From NCBI RefSeq assembly GCF_014646755.1, contig NZ_BMNW01000002.1, forward strand, positions 308,035 through 372,034: a stretch of 64,000 bases of DNA. The letters run 5' to 3'. Origin of the DNA: Pseudomonas asuensis. GTDB taxonomy: Bacteria; Pseudomonadota; Gammaproteobacteria; Pseudomonadales; Pseudomonadaceae. The translations under genes and the position numbers were made by a program. How positions within the stretch are numbered: position 1 is the stretch's first letter; every line of letters begins with the position of its first letter. Shown here piece after piece: positions 1 to 9,758 of the stretch. The notes beneath the pieces are model-generated. The model saw only the letters and a program-made list of their open reading frames with translations. It was not told the DNA's origin and ran no database searches.

Positions 1-537
1 AATGGAGACCATCAGCTCTATGTCACCCATGCCATCCTTGAAGCCGATCAGGTTTGGGCAGCGCTCGGCCAGCCTTTCCAGCTGGTCAGGCTTCAAACGG
101 CAGACGTTGCGGTTGTAGACCACCACGCCAAAGTTGACGGACTTGCACACGGCTTCTACGTGAGCCGCTACGCCTTCGGGGCTGGCTTCAGTCAGGTAGT
201 GCGGCAGCAGCAGAATGCCCTGGGCACCCAAGCGCTCGGCTTCCTGAGCTTGCTGGATAGCGACGCGAGTCGGGCCACCGGCACCGGCGAGGATCGGGAC
301 CATGCCTTTGCAGGTGTCCACCGCCGTTTTGATGATGTCGGAGTATTCCTTCTGGTCCAGCGAGAAGAACTCACCGGTGCCGCCCGCAGCAAACAGGGCG
401 CTGGCGCCATAAGGAGCCAGCCATTCCAGGCGCTTGATGTAAGTATCGCGGCGGAATTCGCCTTGCGCATCAAAATCGGTCACTGGAAAGGACAGCAATC
501 CGGATGAAAGGGTGTGCTTAAGTTCTTGTGGATTCAT
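1..537 (-). CDS. kdgD: 5-dehydro-4-deoxyglucarate dehydratase, 5' part (runs off left edge)
   Basis: Reading leftward from the ATG at 537 gives 179 uninterrupted codons beginning [20 protein letters not shown]; the 3' end lies outside the window. The protein belongs to the DHDPS/N-acetylneuraminate lyase family (TIM barrel). Visible landmarks are the GGTGE loop at about residues 52-56, the catalytic Tyr in VVVYNRN and the Schiff-base Lys in GFKDG near the end of the visible part. KdgD converts 5-keto-4-deoxyglucarate to 2-oxoglutarate semialdehyde, CO2 and water in aldarate/uronate catabolism. An AAGGTG ribosome binding site lies 7 nt before the ATG. The promoter carries the same palindrome as the uronate dehydrogenase operon 19 kb away, which supports the pathway assignment. 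The start resembles DHDPS, but its opening matches the KdgD subgroup far better. Confidence 0.9.
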   Translation of the reverse strand, partial: MNPQELKHTLSSGLLSFPVTDFDAQGEFRRDTYIKRLEWLAPYGASALFAAGGTGEFFSLDQKEYSDIIKTAVDTCKGMVPILAGAGGPTRVAIQQAQEAERLGAQGILLLPHYLTEASPEGVAAHVEAVCKSVNFGVVVYNRNVCRLKPDQLERLAERCPNLIGFKDGMGDIELMVSI

Positions 538-592
538 TTTTCTGCACCTTGCTTGATCGAGTACATGGCAGTGAACGAACAAGCCGTCACTT

Positions 593-631
593 GTTGTACG
601 ACATCGTATGACTATAGAAAGCAAAGTGCAA
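593..631 (-). promoter_or_regulatory. kdgD promoter with palindromic operator over the -10
   Basis: On the minus strand a TTGCAC -35 (631-626) is followed after 17 bp by a TACGAT -10 (608-603). A palindrome occupies 593-614: arms GTTGTACGA and TCGTATGAC around a central CA on the plus strand, 7 of 9 pairs matching. It overlaps the -10, as expected for repression. Nearly the same 22-bp sequence precedes udh at 19755-19776. The shape fits a FadR-type GntR repressor, but the cognate regulator is not identified here. Confidence 0.65.
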
Positions 632-987
632 CTTAGACGAGCGCCTGGGGCAACGTGAAGATGCTCACTCTAGAGCAAGCGGCTGGAATACTGGAATAAT
701 TCCTTACAATTCAACCGTTAGGTTTGCTGGTAGCAAATTAAGCATGAGCGGTTCAGCTCTTGTTCGAGGTGGCTTTTAGCTTATTGATTAAAAGCCCGTC
801 ATAAGCGAGTCAGCTTTCCCACTGTACTCAAAGGGGTAGCAACCTTAAACATTTATCCCTTGTTAACCGCCCTGCTCTTCATGTCATCTCATCTACCAAT
901 ACAGATTGCCTTGGCGTACAGCCTTCAACGGTGGGGCTTGAGTGACAAGCATGCAGTGAGCAGAGGTATAAGCAACGAGCATAATGC
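632..987. other. Intergenic, no gene seen
   Basis: This spacer between kdgD and the chemoreceptor gene has no convincing reading frame on either strand. The longest frame, on the plus strand from 860, has no ribosome binding site and runs through the terminator and into the antisense of the chemoreceptor gene. I see no RNA gene. Confidence 0.5.
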
Positions 988-1016
988 AAAAAAGCCGCCC
1001 CGGAGGGCGGCTTTTT
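988..1016. terminator. Rho-independent terminator, bidirectional
   Basis: Perfect 7-bp GC stem GCCGCCC / GGGCGGC (994-1000 and 1005-1011), 4-nt loop, flanked by an A run on the left and a T run on the right. It lies 3 bp after the chemoreceptor stop codon and so ends that transcript on the minus strand. Confidence 0.9.
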
Positions 1017-1018
1017 CG

Positions 1019-3160
1019 TCAGACCTTGAACTGATCCATCAGTGTCTGCTGATGGTTGGCCAGTTCATTCAACGATTGGCTGATCCGTGCCGACTCGTCC
1101 GCCTGCCCCGAAAGTGACTCGGTGACTTCGCGGATACCACTGACGTTGCGGTTTATCTCTTCAGCCACGGCGCTTTGTTCTTCAGCGGCACTGGCAATTT
1201 GCAGGTTCATGTCAGTAATAACGGAGACGGCATCGCCGATCTGGCGCAAGGCCGATAGAGCCTTGCCTACGTGCTCGACGTTCCCCTGCGCCTGACGATG
1301 GCCATCATGCATGGAGTCCACCACGCTGCGCGTACCCTTCTGCAAGTCTTCGATAACCTGACGAATCTCCTCAACTGACTCCTGAGTCCGCTTGGCCAAC
1401 CCTCGTACCTCATCGGCCACCACGGCAAAGCCACGACCGGCATCACCGGCACGTGCAGCTTCGATGGCCGCATTCAGCGCCAGCAGGTTCGTCTGCTCGG
1501 CAACACCCCGGATCACTTCCAGCACGCTACCGATCTGTTCGCTACTTTCTGCAAGACCTTCAACCTGGCTCATGGACGCACTCATGTCAGCAGCCAGCTT
1601 CTCGATGCTGCGGGTGGTTTCATTGATAACGGCAAGACCTTCATGGGTCGCATGGTCAGCACCCCGGGCAGCCTCTGCAGCCTGCGCGGCATTGCTGGCC
1701 ACATCATGGGCCGTCGCACTCATCTCATTCGAGGCAGTCGCAACCTGATCCACTTCATGAAACTGATGCTGCATGCCCTGGCTCGTGCGGGTGGCAATGG
1801 CCGCCGACTGGTCTGCTGTAGCACGAGCGTCCTGAACCGAGCGCTTTACATCAGCAATAATGGGTTGAAGCTTGTCGAGGAAGCGGTTGAACCAACCGGC
1901 CAACTGCCCCAGTTCGTCCTGCTTGGCGTACCCCAAGCGGCGAGTCAGGTCGCCTTCACCGCTGGCGATATCCTTGAGCATGGCTGCAACCGCCAGGATA
2001 GGACGCGTCACGCTGCGGGCGGTGAACCACATCAGCAGCAGGCCGCTGAGCACAGCGATCAAGCCAACCACCACCGAGAACACACTGTCGGAGATCCGAC
2101 GCTCATCCAGCTCATCAGACAGCTGAATGGCTCGGGACAGGACTACATTCTTTGGCGCTTCGAGCAGGATGCCCCACGGCTTGGCTTCCGGGATAGGCTT
2201 GATCGGCTCGATGACGCGAACCAGATCATTATGAGACAGTAAAGCTGACTGTCCCGTCGCCAATGCCTGCTTGAGTTCGCCGGCCTGACTGGCATATACC
2301 TTATCCAGGGATTCTCCCAGCCGCTTGGCATCATAGCTATGACCCGCCAGGAGCCCTGCCGGGCTGACAATGCTGACCTCGCCCTCACCCTTGTACAACT
2401 TATCGCCAGCTTTCTCGGCAATGTGTTGAAGTGTGCTCAGGCTGATATCGATACCAATAACCCCCACCACCTTACCGCCCTGCTCAATCGGCAAGGCAAT
2501 ACTGGTCATCAAGACCTGCTGCTTGTTTACTTCATCAAAGTAAGGGTCGAGCAAGCAGGCCTTGCCCGTATCACGCGGGCAGGTGTACCACGCGTTATAC
2601 GCCGCACCACTGGGTCCGGGTGTCGTTTTGGTAAGATCTTCTTCGGTCATTGCTTCGAATTCGAATGAGCCCGGCTCTCCTTGAGACCAATACAACGCAA
2701 AACGGCCTCGCTCGTTACTACTGGCTTCCTCCGAATCGAGGAACTGGCTGTCCTGACCATCCAGCGCATTGGGCTCAAAGGCGATATAAAGTCCCAGCAG
2801 ATCAGGACGTGCCTTCAGCGCATCACCGACCATAGTGATCAACTGCTGGCGCAGTTCACGAGCACTGATTGCACCCTTCTCCTGTGCGCCATTCAAGAGT
2901 TTGACCTGGCCGGCCAAACCAAGCCCGTAATCATACGCACTCATGAAATCACGCTGGATACGCAATGCCTGGGCCTCGCCCAAGGTCTGCAAGCGCAGCT
3001 GCGCAGACTGCTCAAGCATGCTGGAGCTCGTCTGTTTGACGACCTCTGCACTACGCTTGGCCTGATAGAGCGAAGCACTGACCAACAGAGTCACAATAGC
3101 CAACAGGCATAAACCTGCCAGCGCAGTGATTTTCAGCTGGATTGAAAGACGGTTGAACAT
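1019..3160 (-). CDS. Methyl-accepting chemotaxis protein with dCache-type sensor
   Basis: A 713-residue transmembrane chemoreceptor. A first membrane helix lies at about residues 11-31 and a second at 360-380; the roughly 330 residues between them are a periplasmic sensor resembling the double-Cache fold, with a [10 protein letters not shown] stretch near 236-245. A HAMP linker follows (about 380-435), then the cytoplasmic four-helix signalling domain. The conserved hairpin tip at about 548-590 contains [18 protein letters not shown]. No C-terminal CheR/CheB tether pentapeptide is seen. The ligand cannot be deduced. It is a single-gene unit ending at the terminator at 988-1016. Confidence 0.95.
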   Translation of the reverse strand: MFNRLSIQLKITALAGLCLLAIVTLLVSASLYQAKRSAEVVKQTSSSMLEQSAQLRLQTLGEAQALRIQRDFMSAYDYGLGLAGQVKLLNGAQEKGAISARELRQQLITMVGDALKARPDLLGLYIAFEPNALDGQDSQFLDSEEASSNERGRFALYWSQGEPGSFEFEAMTEEDLTKTTPGPSGAAYNAWYTCPRDTGKACLLDPYFDEVNKQQVLMTSIALPIEQGGKVVGVIGIDISLSTLQHIAEKAGDKLYKGEGEVSIVSPAGLLAGHSYDAKRLGESLDKVYASQAGELKQALATGQSALLSHNDLVRVIEPIKPIPEAKPWGILLEAPKNVVLSRAIQLSDELDERRISDSVFSVVVGLIAVLSGLLLMWFTARSVTRPILAVAAMLKDIASGEGDLTRRLGYAKQDELGQLAGWFNRFLDKLQPIIADVKRSVQDARATADQSAAIATRTSQGMQHQFHEVDQVATASNEMSATAHDVASNAAQAAEAARGADHATHEGLAVINETTRSIEKLAADMSASMSQVEGLAESSEQIGSVLEVIRGVAEQTNLLALNAAIEAARAGDAGRGFAVVADEVRGLAKRTQESVEEIRQVIEDLQKGTRSVVDSMHDGHRQAQGNVEHVGKALSALRQIGDAVSVITDMNLQIASAAEEQSAVAEEINRNVSGIREVTESLSGQADESARISQSLNELANHQQTLMDQFKV

Positions 3161-3267
3161 AGTAAAGGCCTGATTAAAGTAATGCCTTTGCTATCGGCCT
3201 GTTCCCGCTGCGCTTAATTAGTTTATAACTATGAACCTCTTAAACAATCCCGCTGCACGATACCGGC

Positions 3268-4701
3268 CTAGCCCTGAGTGGCTGGGGCTTGAGGCCATCC
3301 ACCGGCCAATACCTTGTACACTTGCACCAGGTCCGTCGAAACGCGGGTAGCACTGTCTACCAGCGCGCTTTGAGTCTGGATTAGCTCACGCTGGACATTA
3401 AGCACGTTGATAAAGTCGATGGCGCCTTCCTTGTATCGGGCCTGGGCTGTTTCCAGCGCGATACGATTCTGACTTACAGCCTGCTCCAGCGCTGCATGAT
3501 GGCGTTGCTCGGCACTATAGGAGGTCAAGGCATCATCCACTTCGTGCCAGGCAGCCAATACAGTACGTCGGTAATTCAAGGCCGCTTCCTGCTGCTGACG
3601 TTCACGCAGTTCCAGCGTACCGGTCAGACGACCGCCCTGAAAGATCGGCAAATAAAGACTAGGACCCATCGAGAACTGACGGGCGCTCCACAGCCCCAGG
3701 TTGGAACCTTCCAATGCCTGGAAGTCAAAGTTCCCACCCAAGCTCACGCGCGGGTAGAAATCTGCCTGGGCTACGCCTACGGCAGCCGTAGCCTGATGCA
3801 GCGCGGCTTCTGCCTTCTGGATATCCGGACGACGACGAGCAAGCTCCGAGGGCAGCCCTACCGGTACCGCTGACGGTGGCTTTGGTAGGCCCTTGGCTTG
3901 CCCCAACTCCTGGCCAAGCGCATGCGGCTCCTGGCCCAGCAGATAGCTCAGGGCATTGATGAGGCGTGCCTCTTCAGCCTCCAGCAGCGGAAGACGTGCT
4001 TCAATCGTAGCGACTTGAGCGGCCGAGTTAGCGGTATCCAGATTGGTTGTTACACCGTTCTCAAAGCGAGTCTTGGTAAGGGCCTGACTTTGTTTAGCAA
4101 TGTCGAGGTTTTGCCGGGTAACCGCCAAGGTCGCCTGCACACCACGTAGTCGCAGGTAGTCCGCAGCGGTTTCTGCTGCGATGCTCAATGCTACGCCATT
4201 GCGCTCAGCTTCACTCAGGGCAACGCTGGCATTGGCAGCTTCCAGACTACGCCTTACACGGCCCCAGAGGTCCACCTCCCAATTGGCCTTAAGACCATAC
4301 TGCCAAAGGCTGAAATCAGATGTCCCATTATTACCAGAGGAATCCATCAGCCCCTTTTCGCTGTTACGTGCACGCTGATAGCCTCCCGTGGCCGAAACAT
4401 CCGGCAGTACGTCGGCACCTGCAATCTGTAGCAGCGAACGGCTCTGCTCAAAGCGGCTACTGGCCAGAGCAAGATCAAGGTTGGTGGATGCAGCGCGCTC
4501 GACCAATGATGTTAGCTGTGGATCGTTGAACTGGGTCCACCAGCTCTTTTCAATAGGATGACTAACCGTCACGCTACTAACGGGCTGAGGCGGACTTTGC
4601 CAAGCTTCAGGCAATGTTGCATCAGGTGTATGAAAATCAGGCCCGACGCTGCATCCGGAGAGCGCAGCCAGCGTAATAGCCAATACATGGCGGCGCATCA
4701 C
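3268..4701 (-). CDS. Outer-membrane efflux lipoprotein, OprM/NodT family
   Basis: 477 residues. The N-terminus is a lipoprotein signal with lipobox LSGC and acylated Cys17, followed by the SVGPDFHTPD opening typical of OprM/NodT factors. Two repeated TolC-type helical halves follow. It forms the outer-membrane channel of a tripartite pump. It is the last gene of the operon: its ATG overlaps the stop of the adaptor gene by 4 bp. Its substrate is set by the upstream transporter. Confidence 0.93.
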   Translation of the reverse strand: MMRRHVLAITLAALSGCSVGPDFHTPDATLPEAWQSPPQPVSSVTVSHPIEKSWWTQFNDPQLTSLVERAASTNLDLALASSRFEQSRSLLQIAGADVLPDVSATGGYQRARNSEKGLMDSSGNNGTSDFSLWQYGLKANWEVDLWGRVRRSLEAANASVALSEAERNGVALSIAAETAADYLRLRGVQATLAVTRQNLDIAKQSQALTKTRFENGVTTNLDTANSAAQVATIEARLPLLEAEEARLINALSYLLGQEPHALGQELGQAKGLPKPPSAVPVGLPSELARRRPDIQKAEAALHQATAAVGVAQADFYPRVSLGGNFDFQALEGSNLGLWSARQFSMGPSLYLPIFQGGRLTGTLELRERQQQEAALNYRRTVLAAWHEVDDALTSYSAEQRHHAALEQAVSQNRIALETAQARYKEGAIDFINVLNVQRELIQTQSALVDSATRVSTDLVQVYKVLAGGWPQAPATQG

Positions 4702-5729
4702 TTGACTTCTCCTTGCGTATCGACCGTGGCTACAACGGAAAGCCCTACGCGCAGATTGGCAACGGCCGGCTGATCGGGCTCAAACACGATTTTGACCGGG
4801 ACCCGCTGAGCGACCTTGGTAAAGTTACCCGTGGCGTTATCGGGTGCAATGGCTGAAAACGCCAGCCCCGTCGCCGGAGCGAGACTGTCGATATGACCAT
4901 GCAGCACTTGATCCGGAAAGACATCGACCCGTACATCAACCGCCTGGTTAGCCTGCATCTTTCCGAGTTGCGTCTCACGGAAATTCGCAACCACATACGC
5001 TTCACTGACCGGAACCACGGCCAGTAATGGCTTGCCAGGCGCCACATAAGCACCAATCCGTACCGAACGCTGGGCGATCACACCGTCGCGGGGAGCAACG
5101 ATATGCGTGTATGAAACATTCAGGTCAGCTTGCTCGCGGGCGGCTTCGGCTTTTGCCTGAGACGCAGCCGCTACATCACGCTGCGCCTTGAGTACTGCCA
5201 GATGCTTCTGGGCAGCGACACGGGCAGCACTGTCCCGGTCCCTGGCAGCTTGCCACTGCAACAACTCGGCCTCTGCCTTTTGCTGTTCCTCAACTGTCCC
5301 TGCGCCTGCCTTGGACAGATTGCGATAACGCTTGGCATTGGCCTGAGCAAAAGAAAGAGACGCCTCGGTAGCACGCACTGTCGCGGCTGCCTGATCGATA
5401 ATAGCGGCTTGTCGATCGACTTCAGCGGTCAGGTTGGCCACTTCAGCCGCAGCCGCTTTTACAGCAGCCTCGGCCGACGCCTGCGCGGCCACAAAATCGC
5501 GGTCATCGATTCGCGCCAGTAATTGACCGGCCTTCACCGGCTGGTTATCCGAGACGAGCACCTCGGACACGATGCCTGGAATTTTAGGGGCAACCAGAAC
5601 CGAATCGGCAGTGATAAAGGCATCGTCTGTGCTTTGCGTGCCATTATTCTGGGCAACATGCACACAGGCATACAAGGCGCCGAGCACAACGGCGACGCCG
5701 ATAAGAGAAAACGCGGTTTTATGACTCAT
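4698..5729 (-). CDS. HlyD/EmrA-family periplasmic adaptor of efflux pump
   Basis: 343 residues. A single N-terminal membrane anchor (about 5-25) is followed by the STDDAFI motif near residue 34 typical of EmrA adaptors, a split lipoyl domain around a long Ala/Glu-rich coiled-coil hairpin (about 80-200), and a beta-barrel domain with YVVANFRETQL. It links the inner-membrane transporter to the outer-membrane factor. Its start overlaps the transporter stop by 4 bp (ATGA), so translation is coupled. Confidence 0.93.
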   Translation of the reverse strand: MSHKTAFSLIGVAVVLGALYACVHVAQNNGTQSTDDAFITADSVLVAPKIPGIVSEVLVSDNQPVKAGQLLARIDDRDFVAAQASAEAAVKAAAAEVANLTAEVDRQAAIIDQAAATVRATEASLSFAQANAKRYRNLSKAGAGTVEEQQKAEAELLQWQAARDRDSAARVAAQKHLAVLKAQRDVAAASQAKAEAAREQADLNVSYTHIVAPRDGVIAQRSVRIGAYVAPGKPLLAVVPVSEAYVVANFRETQLGKMQANQAVDVRVDVFPDQVLHGHIDSLAPATGLAFSAIAPDNATGNFTKVAQRVPVKIVFEPDQPAVANLRVGLSVVATVDTQGEVK

Positions 5730-7258
5730 GGCATTACCGGAGGTTGAGGTGGATAGGCCCGCTTGGGCAGGGTTAACAGAATCAGCAGCATGAACCCGGC
5801 TACACCGATCAGGGCGAGATAGGCATCGCTGAAAGCCAGGACAAAGGCCTGCTCGCGAACACGATGGCCCAAGCCTGACATTGACTCATTGGTTAACAGA
5901 GGCGATAGCTGGGACTGTGCAGACCCGAGCCGGTCAAGCAGGACATTGGAATGAAAGTGTTCACGCACAGTGATGAAGTGTTCCAGCATCGCCGCGCCGA
6001 TCACGGAAAAGAGTCCGCGTATGGTGTTCACGGTCGCGGAGGCAAAGGGTCCCTCAATTGGCTGAACGACGCCCGTGGCACACATCAGCAGTGGAACCAC
6101 GATCATGGGCTGAGCCAGGGTCTGCAGGATTTGCAGGACGTAGAAGTCCTCTCGAACCCAGTCGCTGGTCAGCTGTGAGCCACCCAAACACGCCAGCGCC
6201 ATCAGCCCGAGCCCACAGGCGATAACCCAACGGGAATCCACCCAGTTGCGGTTGATAACGGTGGCCACCAGCGGCGCCATGATGAGCTGCGGCAGTGCGA
6301 TCATCAGGGCAATCGGCATGGTTTGCAGCGGACGGTAGTCATGCACATGGGCAAGATAAGTCGACGGAATGGCTACACCGGACATACCCAGGATTAAGAA
6401 GCTGGCCAGCGTAATGATGCCGAATGCGAAGTTACGCCGGCTGAGCAGCTGCAATTTGACGAGCGGAAGCGGATGAAACCATTCGTTGATGAGAAAGAGT
6501 GGAAACAGAATGGCAGCGCCGATAAACAAGGTGCGAATCAAGGGTGACGCGAGCCAGTCCAGGCGCTCTCCCTGCATCAGCGCAATGACAAACATCGCCA
6601 CGCTACCGCATCCGAAGAGCGCACCTAGCCAATCTGCCTGTTTGAAGCGCTCAAGGCGCAGCGGATCCTGTGGTAAGCCATAGGCAATACAGGCTGCGGC
6701 GATCAGGCAGGAGGGCACTACTTGCCAGAACACCAGATGCCAGTCCAGATAATCCGTCCAGACCGCTGCCAGCGGGACGGCGAGGTTTGGGCCAAAGGTG
6801 GCCGTCAGGGCATATGCCGAAAGACCATATAACTTGATATGCCAAGGCAGGAAACGCAGTGCTGCCGTCATCAACAGCGGCGGCAACGCCCCTCCTGCAA
6901 GCCCCTGAAGCACACGTAGAAACAGCAGTGAATGCAGATCAGGCGCGAGCGGGCATAACAGTCCCAGAAATGCGAACGCCAAGGTCACACCAATGGCAAA
7001 CCGACGCAGCGAAAATGTAACTGCCAGCCAGGGTGAAATGAGCATCGCCGATACTTCAGCGGCTCCGTACAATGCACTGATCCAAGTCCCTTCGTCATGA
7101 CCGATGCCGAACACGCCTCGTATATCCGCGAGGGCAATCTCGGTAACACGGTCATTAAGGCCGGACGTGAGTGCTGCAATCAGGACGCCAATAAGTCCAA
7201 TAGCCAAACGCCAGCCGAAAGGCGCTGGGGTTGGCGCCGGGGGCGCAGTAGAAGACAT
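5726..7258 (-). CDS. MFS drug transporter, DHA2/EmrB family
   Basis: 510 residues from ATG at 7258 (GGAAAT 6 nt upstream). A longer frame reaches 7342 but would extend into the divergent regulator's promoter, so I reject that start. Many hydrophobic helices (the DHA2 family usually has 14) and the MFS signature FLRVLQGLAGG near residue 110 are visible. It is the proton-driven inner-membrane component of an EmrAB-TolC-like pump exporting hydrophobic toxic compounds. First gene of a three-gene operon, divergent from the IclR-type regulator with 96 bp between starts. Confidence 0.92.
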   Translation of the reverse strand: MSSTAPPAPTPAPFGWRLAIGLIGVLIAALTSGLNDRVTEIALADIRGVFGIGHDEGTWISALYGAAEVSAMLISPWLAVTFSLRRFAIGVTLAFAFLGLLCPLAPDLHSLLFLRVLQGLAGGALPPLLMTAALRFLPWHIKLYGLSAYALTATFGPNLAVPLAAVWTDYLDWHLVFWQVVPSCLIAAACIAYGLPQDPLRLERFKQADWLGALFGCGSVAMFVIALMQGERLDWLASPLIRTLFIGAAILFPLFLINEWFHPLPLVKLQLLSRRNFAFGIITLASFLILGMSGVAIPSTYLAHVHDYRPLQTMPIALMIALPQLIMAPLVATVINRNWVDSRWVIACGLGLMALACLGGSQLTSDWVREDFYVLQILQTLAQPMIVVPLLMCATGVVQPIEGPFASATVNTIRGLFSVIGAAMLEHFITVREHFHSNVLLDRLGSAQSQLSPLLTNESMSGLGHRVREQAFVLAFSDAYLALIGVAGFMLLILLTLPKRAYPPQPPVMP

Positions 7259-7315
7259 AGGATTTCCAAAACAGAACGGCTCGATGGGTGAGCCTATGGT
7301 GCAGAAACAATATGC

Positions 7316-7346
7316 GATACAGTGTACCGAACAGTGATACACAGGA
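7316..7346. promoter_or_regulatory. Candidate operator for the IclR-type regulator
   Basis: Between the divergent efflux and regulator genes GATACA occurs twice (7316-7321 and 7336-7341), as does ACAGTG, 15 bp apart. GTGTA and TACAC also form an inverted pair. Repeats in this short shared promoter are the natural binding site of the adjacent regulator (inference; TtgV-type IclR repressors of efflux pumps work this way). Confidence 0.45.
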
Positions 7347-7354
7347 CAATATCC

Positions 7355-8131
7355 ATGACGACCTCTGAGCCGGAACGTGGTGCCATTCAGGTCATTTCAC
7401 GGGCGGCGGCCATCCTGCGTTGCCTTGAAAACGAACCTGCGGGGCTCAGCCTTGGTGCCATTGCCAAACGCATCGACCTGCCCCGCTCTACCGTACAGCG
7501 GCTGGTAGATGCACTGGCGCTGGAGCAGCTACTGGAGGTCCATGGCGCTGGCGGCGTACGGCTAGGCCCGGCCCTTATCCGCCTGGCCTCTCGCAGCCAT
7601 GGCGATATCACCCAACGGGTACGTCCCTACCTGGAGGAGTTATCCAAACATACGGGCGAGACGGCTGTACTGGTGCATGCCAACGGTGCTGAACTGATGG
7701 TGCTGCATTCCGTTATTTCCAACCAGGAGCTGCGGGTTGCACCTACGCCCGGGAATTTTCTGGCCATTCATGCAACATCGGGCGGAAAGATGTTGCTGTC
7801 AGGCATGACAGATAGCGCAGTGACGCAGCTGTTAGGTCAGAACTTGAAGGTGCTGACGGACAAGACGCTCTCCACCCTGCCCGCCCTGCTTGAAGAGCTG
7901 AAACAGATCCGGGAGCAAGGCTTTTCTTATGACCGTGAAGAGCACATGGCCGGGGTCCATGCAATGGCGATTGGTATAGAGACTCCACAGGGACGGTATG
8001 CCATCTCTCTGGTAGGTCCAGCCTGGCGGATGGAAGCTAACATTGAAAAGTTACGCAGCGCGCTGACGGATTGCCGTAACGCGCTGGCTGATGCCCTGCG
8101 GGGTCCTCAAACCGAATATCGCCAAGCCTGA
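7355..8131 (+). CDS. IclR-family transcriptional regulator of efflux operon
   Basis: 258 residues from ATG at 7355 (AGGA 8 nt upstream; the in-frame ATG at 7322 lacks a good site). The N-terminal winged helix-turn-helix is clear (LGAIAKRIDLPRSTVQRLVDAL, about 33-54), followed by an IclR effector-binding domain ending in SLVGPAWRMEANIEKL. Divergent position suggests it represses the pump operon and possibly itself, releasing DNA on binding a pump substrate, as TtgV does in P. putida (inference). Confidence 0.9.
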   Translation: MTTSEPERGAIQVISRAAAILRCLENEPAGLSLGAIAKRIDLPRSTVQRLVDALALEQLLEVHGAGGVRLGPALIRLASRSHGDITQRVRPYLEELSKHTGETAVLVHANGAELMVLHSVISNQELRVAPTPGNFLAIHATSGGKMLLSGMTDSAVTQLLGQNLKVLTDKTLSTLPALLEELKQIREQGFSYDREEHMAGVHAMAIGIETPQGRYAISLVGPAWRMEANIEKLRSALTDCRNALADALRGPQTEYRQA

Positions 8132-8135
8132 TCAG

Positions 8136-9212
8136 TCAAGCCAACTCAGCGCCCTCTGCCACCAGAGGGTCTACCCCAGTGTTCTTTTCGGTAAGTTGAA
8201 GAACCTCGTTAATGACCTGACTGACAATGTCTGGATGGTCTTCGGGGTTAAAATGGCGGCCACCGGGGATGGATATCAGATCAGCATTTAGCTCCGCTGC
8301 CAATTGCTGACCTGAAGCGAAGGTAATCGAGTCCGCATCTCCCCAGACGACTCGCTTGGGGCCACTGATGACGGAAAGTTTTCCTGCGAGTGCCTGTGTG
8401 TCTTTCGAATCCAGGCAGCTGATCTGATGCGCAAAAGCCTTTGGCCCGATAGTTCTTGAATACGGCTGCCAATGCAGGCTGATTGATTCCTGACGACGGA
8501 TCTCGTTATCGTGCCCCAGGTTGTAAACGCCACTTAGAAACAAGGGCTTGAACAGGCTGGGTGGCAACTGTTCGATCACCGAAGCCTTGAGTTTGGCCAG
8601 GCGGACAGTGGGAACAGGCCAGTTGTCATACGCAACGCTATCAATCAGCACCAGCCCATTACTGAGTTCGGGATGCTGGACCAGAAGCTGTTGAAGCACG
8701 CCTCCGCCTAGATCATGCCCGACGAACACAGCCTTGGTAATGTTCATGTGTTGCAGCCAGTCATACAGGTAATCTGCCTGTTTGGGTAGCGAGATATCGC
8801 GCTCCAGGCCTTCTTCCATCGACCAGCCAAAGCCAACCAGTTCCCAGGCAAGACAACGTACGCCCGGCTTGCAAACTTGCGGGATGACATAACGCCAGAG
8901 ACGCGGATGGGTAGGAATACCGTGTACCATGATGACGGGCATCGCACTGGGGTCCGCATCGCCATGCTCTTCCCAGCGCATGTTAATGCCATTAACCAAG
9001 CCGGTACGGATAAGCTCAGGCGCCGCCCGCTCATCTGGATTAATAGTTGCTTCATTGGCACTTGGCTTAAGCAGTGCGCTACCTAGCCCTAATGCCGCGG
9101 CTGCCGACATTACACTACGCAGCCCTCCGCGGGGCATGGCCAATGCACAGGCCGCCGCCACGCTACCCAAGATCAAGCGTTTCTTGTCGAAATTGAAAGA
9201 TGACTTGTTCAT
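8136..9212 (-). CDS. Alpha/beta hydrolase, epoxide hydrolase/dehalogenase-like, membrane-anchored
   Basis: 358 residues from ATG at 9212, preceded by GGAGG at 6 nt. The N-terminal ~50 residues are a KKR-headed hydrophobic stretch, probably a signal or anchor. The hydrolase core shows the oxyanion motif HGIP at about 97-100 and the nucleophile elbow GHDLGG with Asp167 instead of Ser. The acid lies in VVWGDADS and the His in GGRHFNPEDHPD. An Asp nucleophile points to haloalkane dehalogenase, fluoroacetate dehalogenase or epoxide hydrolase relatives rather than an esterase. It converges on the IclR gene with a 4-bp gap. Substrate unknown. Confidence 0.85.
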   Translation of the reverse strand: MNKSSFNFDKKRLILGSVAAACALAMPRGGLRSVMSAAAALGLGSALLKPSANEATINPDERAAPELIRTGLVNGINMRWEEHGDADPSAMPVIMVHGIPTHPRLWRYVIPQVCKPGVRCLAWELVGFGWSMEEGLERDISLPKQADYLYDWLQHMNITKAVFVGHDLGGGVLQQLLVQHPELSNGLVLIDSVAYDNWPVPTVRLAKLKASVIEQLPPSLFKPLFLSGVYNLGHDNEIRRQESISLHWQPYSRTIGPKAFAHQISCLDSKDTQALAGKLSVISGPKRVVWGDADSITFASGQQLAAELNADLISIPGGRHFNPEDHPDIVSQVINEVLQLTEKNTGVDPLVAEGAELA

Positions 9213-9364
9213 GTGACCTCCAAACCTGTTCACAGATGTGGGCCACAACAGGAGGCAGGAGGTTCCGGGCAGAACCGGATAGACGACAAAGGGCACCCAC
9301 TGCCAAGGCAGAACGACACCCTTTGAGTGATACAAGCAAAGCGCCGAGCGAACAGCCCCTTGCT

Positions 9365-9679
9365 TTATTGGTTAGGTGCGTGTCCGTATTTTTTGATGAA
9401 CTGCTTTTCCATTTCCTGGCAGGACTGTTGAATCGAAAGCCGGTCCGAGGAGTCAGCCGCGGCCGCATCTGCCCGTTGATGACAGGCTTCGATCGTATTC
9501 CGCTCGTTGGCTTCTACCTGAGGTGAAGGCCCACGGGTAAAGAGGTAGATCATGCCGCCAAACAATGCGAAGGCGAAAGCAATGGCACCGACGGTCATCC
9601 ATAGGCAACCGGCTTTACTAGGCGGCGGCTCGGGCTCATCGGTATTTAAATGGATATGGGAGCTTTTATCTTCTTTCAC
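9365..9679 (-). CDS. Small single-span membrane protein, unknown function
   Basis: 104 residues from a GTG at 9679 with AGAGG 6 nt upstream. A hydrophilic N-terminus is followed by one membrane helix at about 28-48 and a charged C-terminal half with two cysteines and a final CQEMEKQFIKKYG. I do not recognise a family. Confidence 0.6.
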   Translation of the reverse strand: MKEDKSSHIHLNTDEPEPPPSKAGCLWMTVGAIAFAFALFGGMIYLFTRGPSPQVEANERNTIEACHQRADAAAADSSDRLSIQQSCQEMEKQFIKKYGHAPNQ

Positions 9680-9758
9680 AACGGGACCTCTAACCGTGGG
9701 GACGCGAATCTAGCATGCCTTTAACGCTTCGATAACACAAAGGATATGCGGGTTCTCT

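Noticed and set aside
860-1117. 85-residue plus-strand frame
   Set aside because: No ribosome binding site; it runs across the terminator into the antisense of the chemoreceptor gene.
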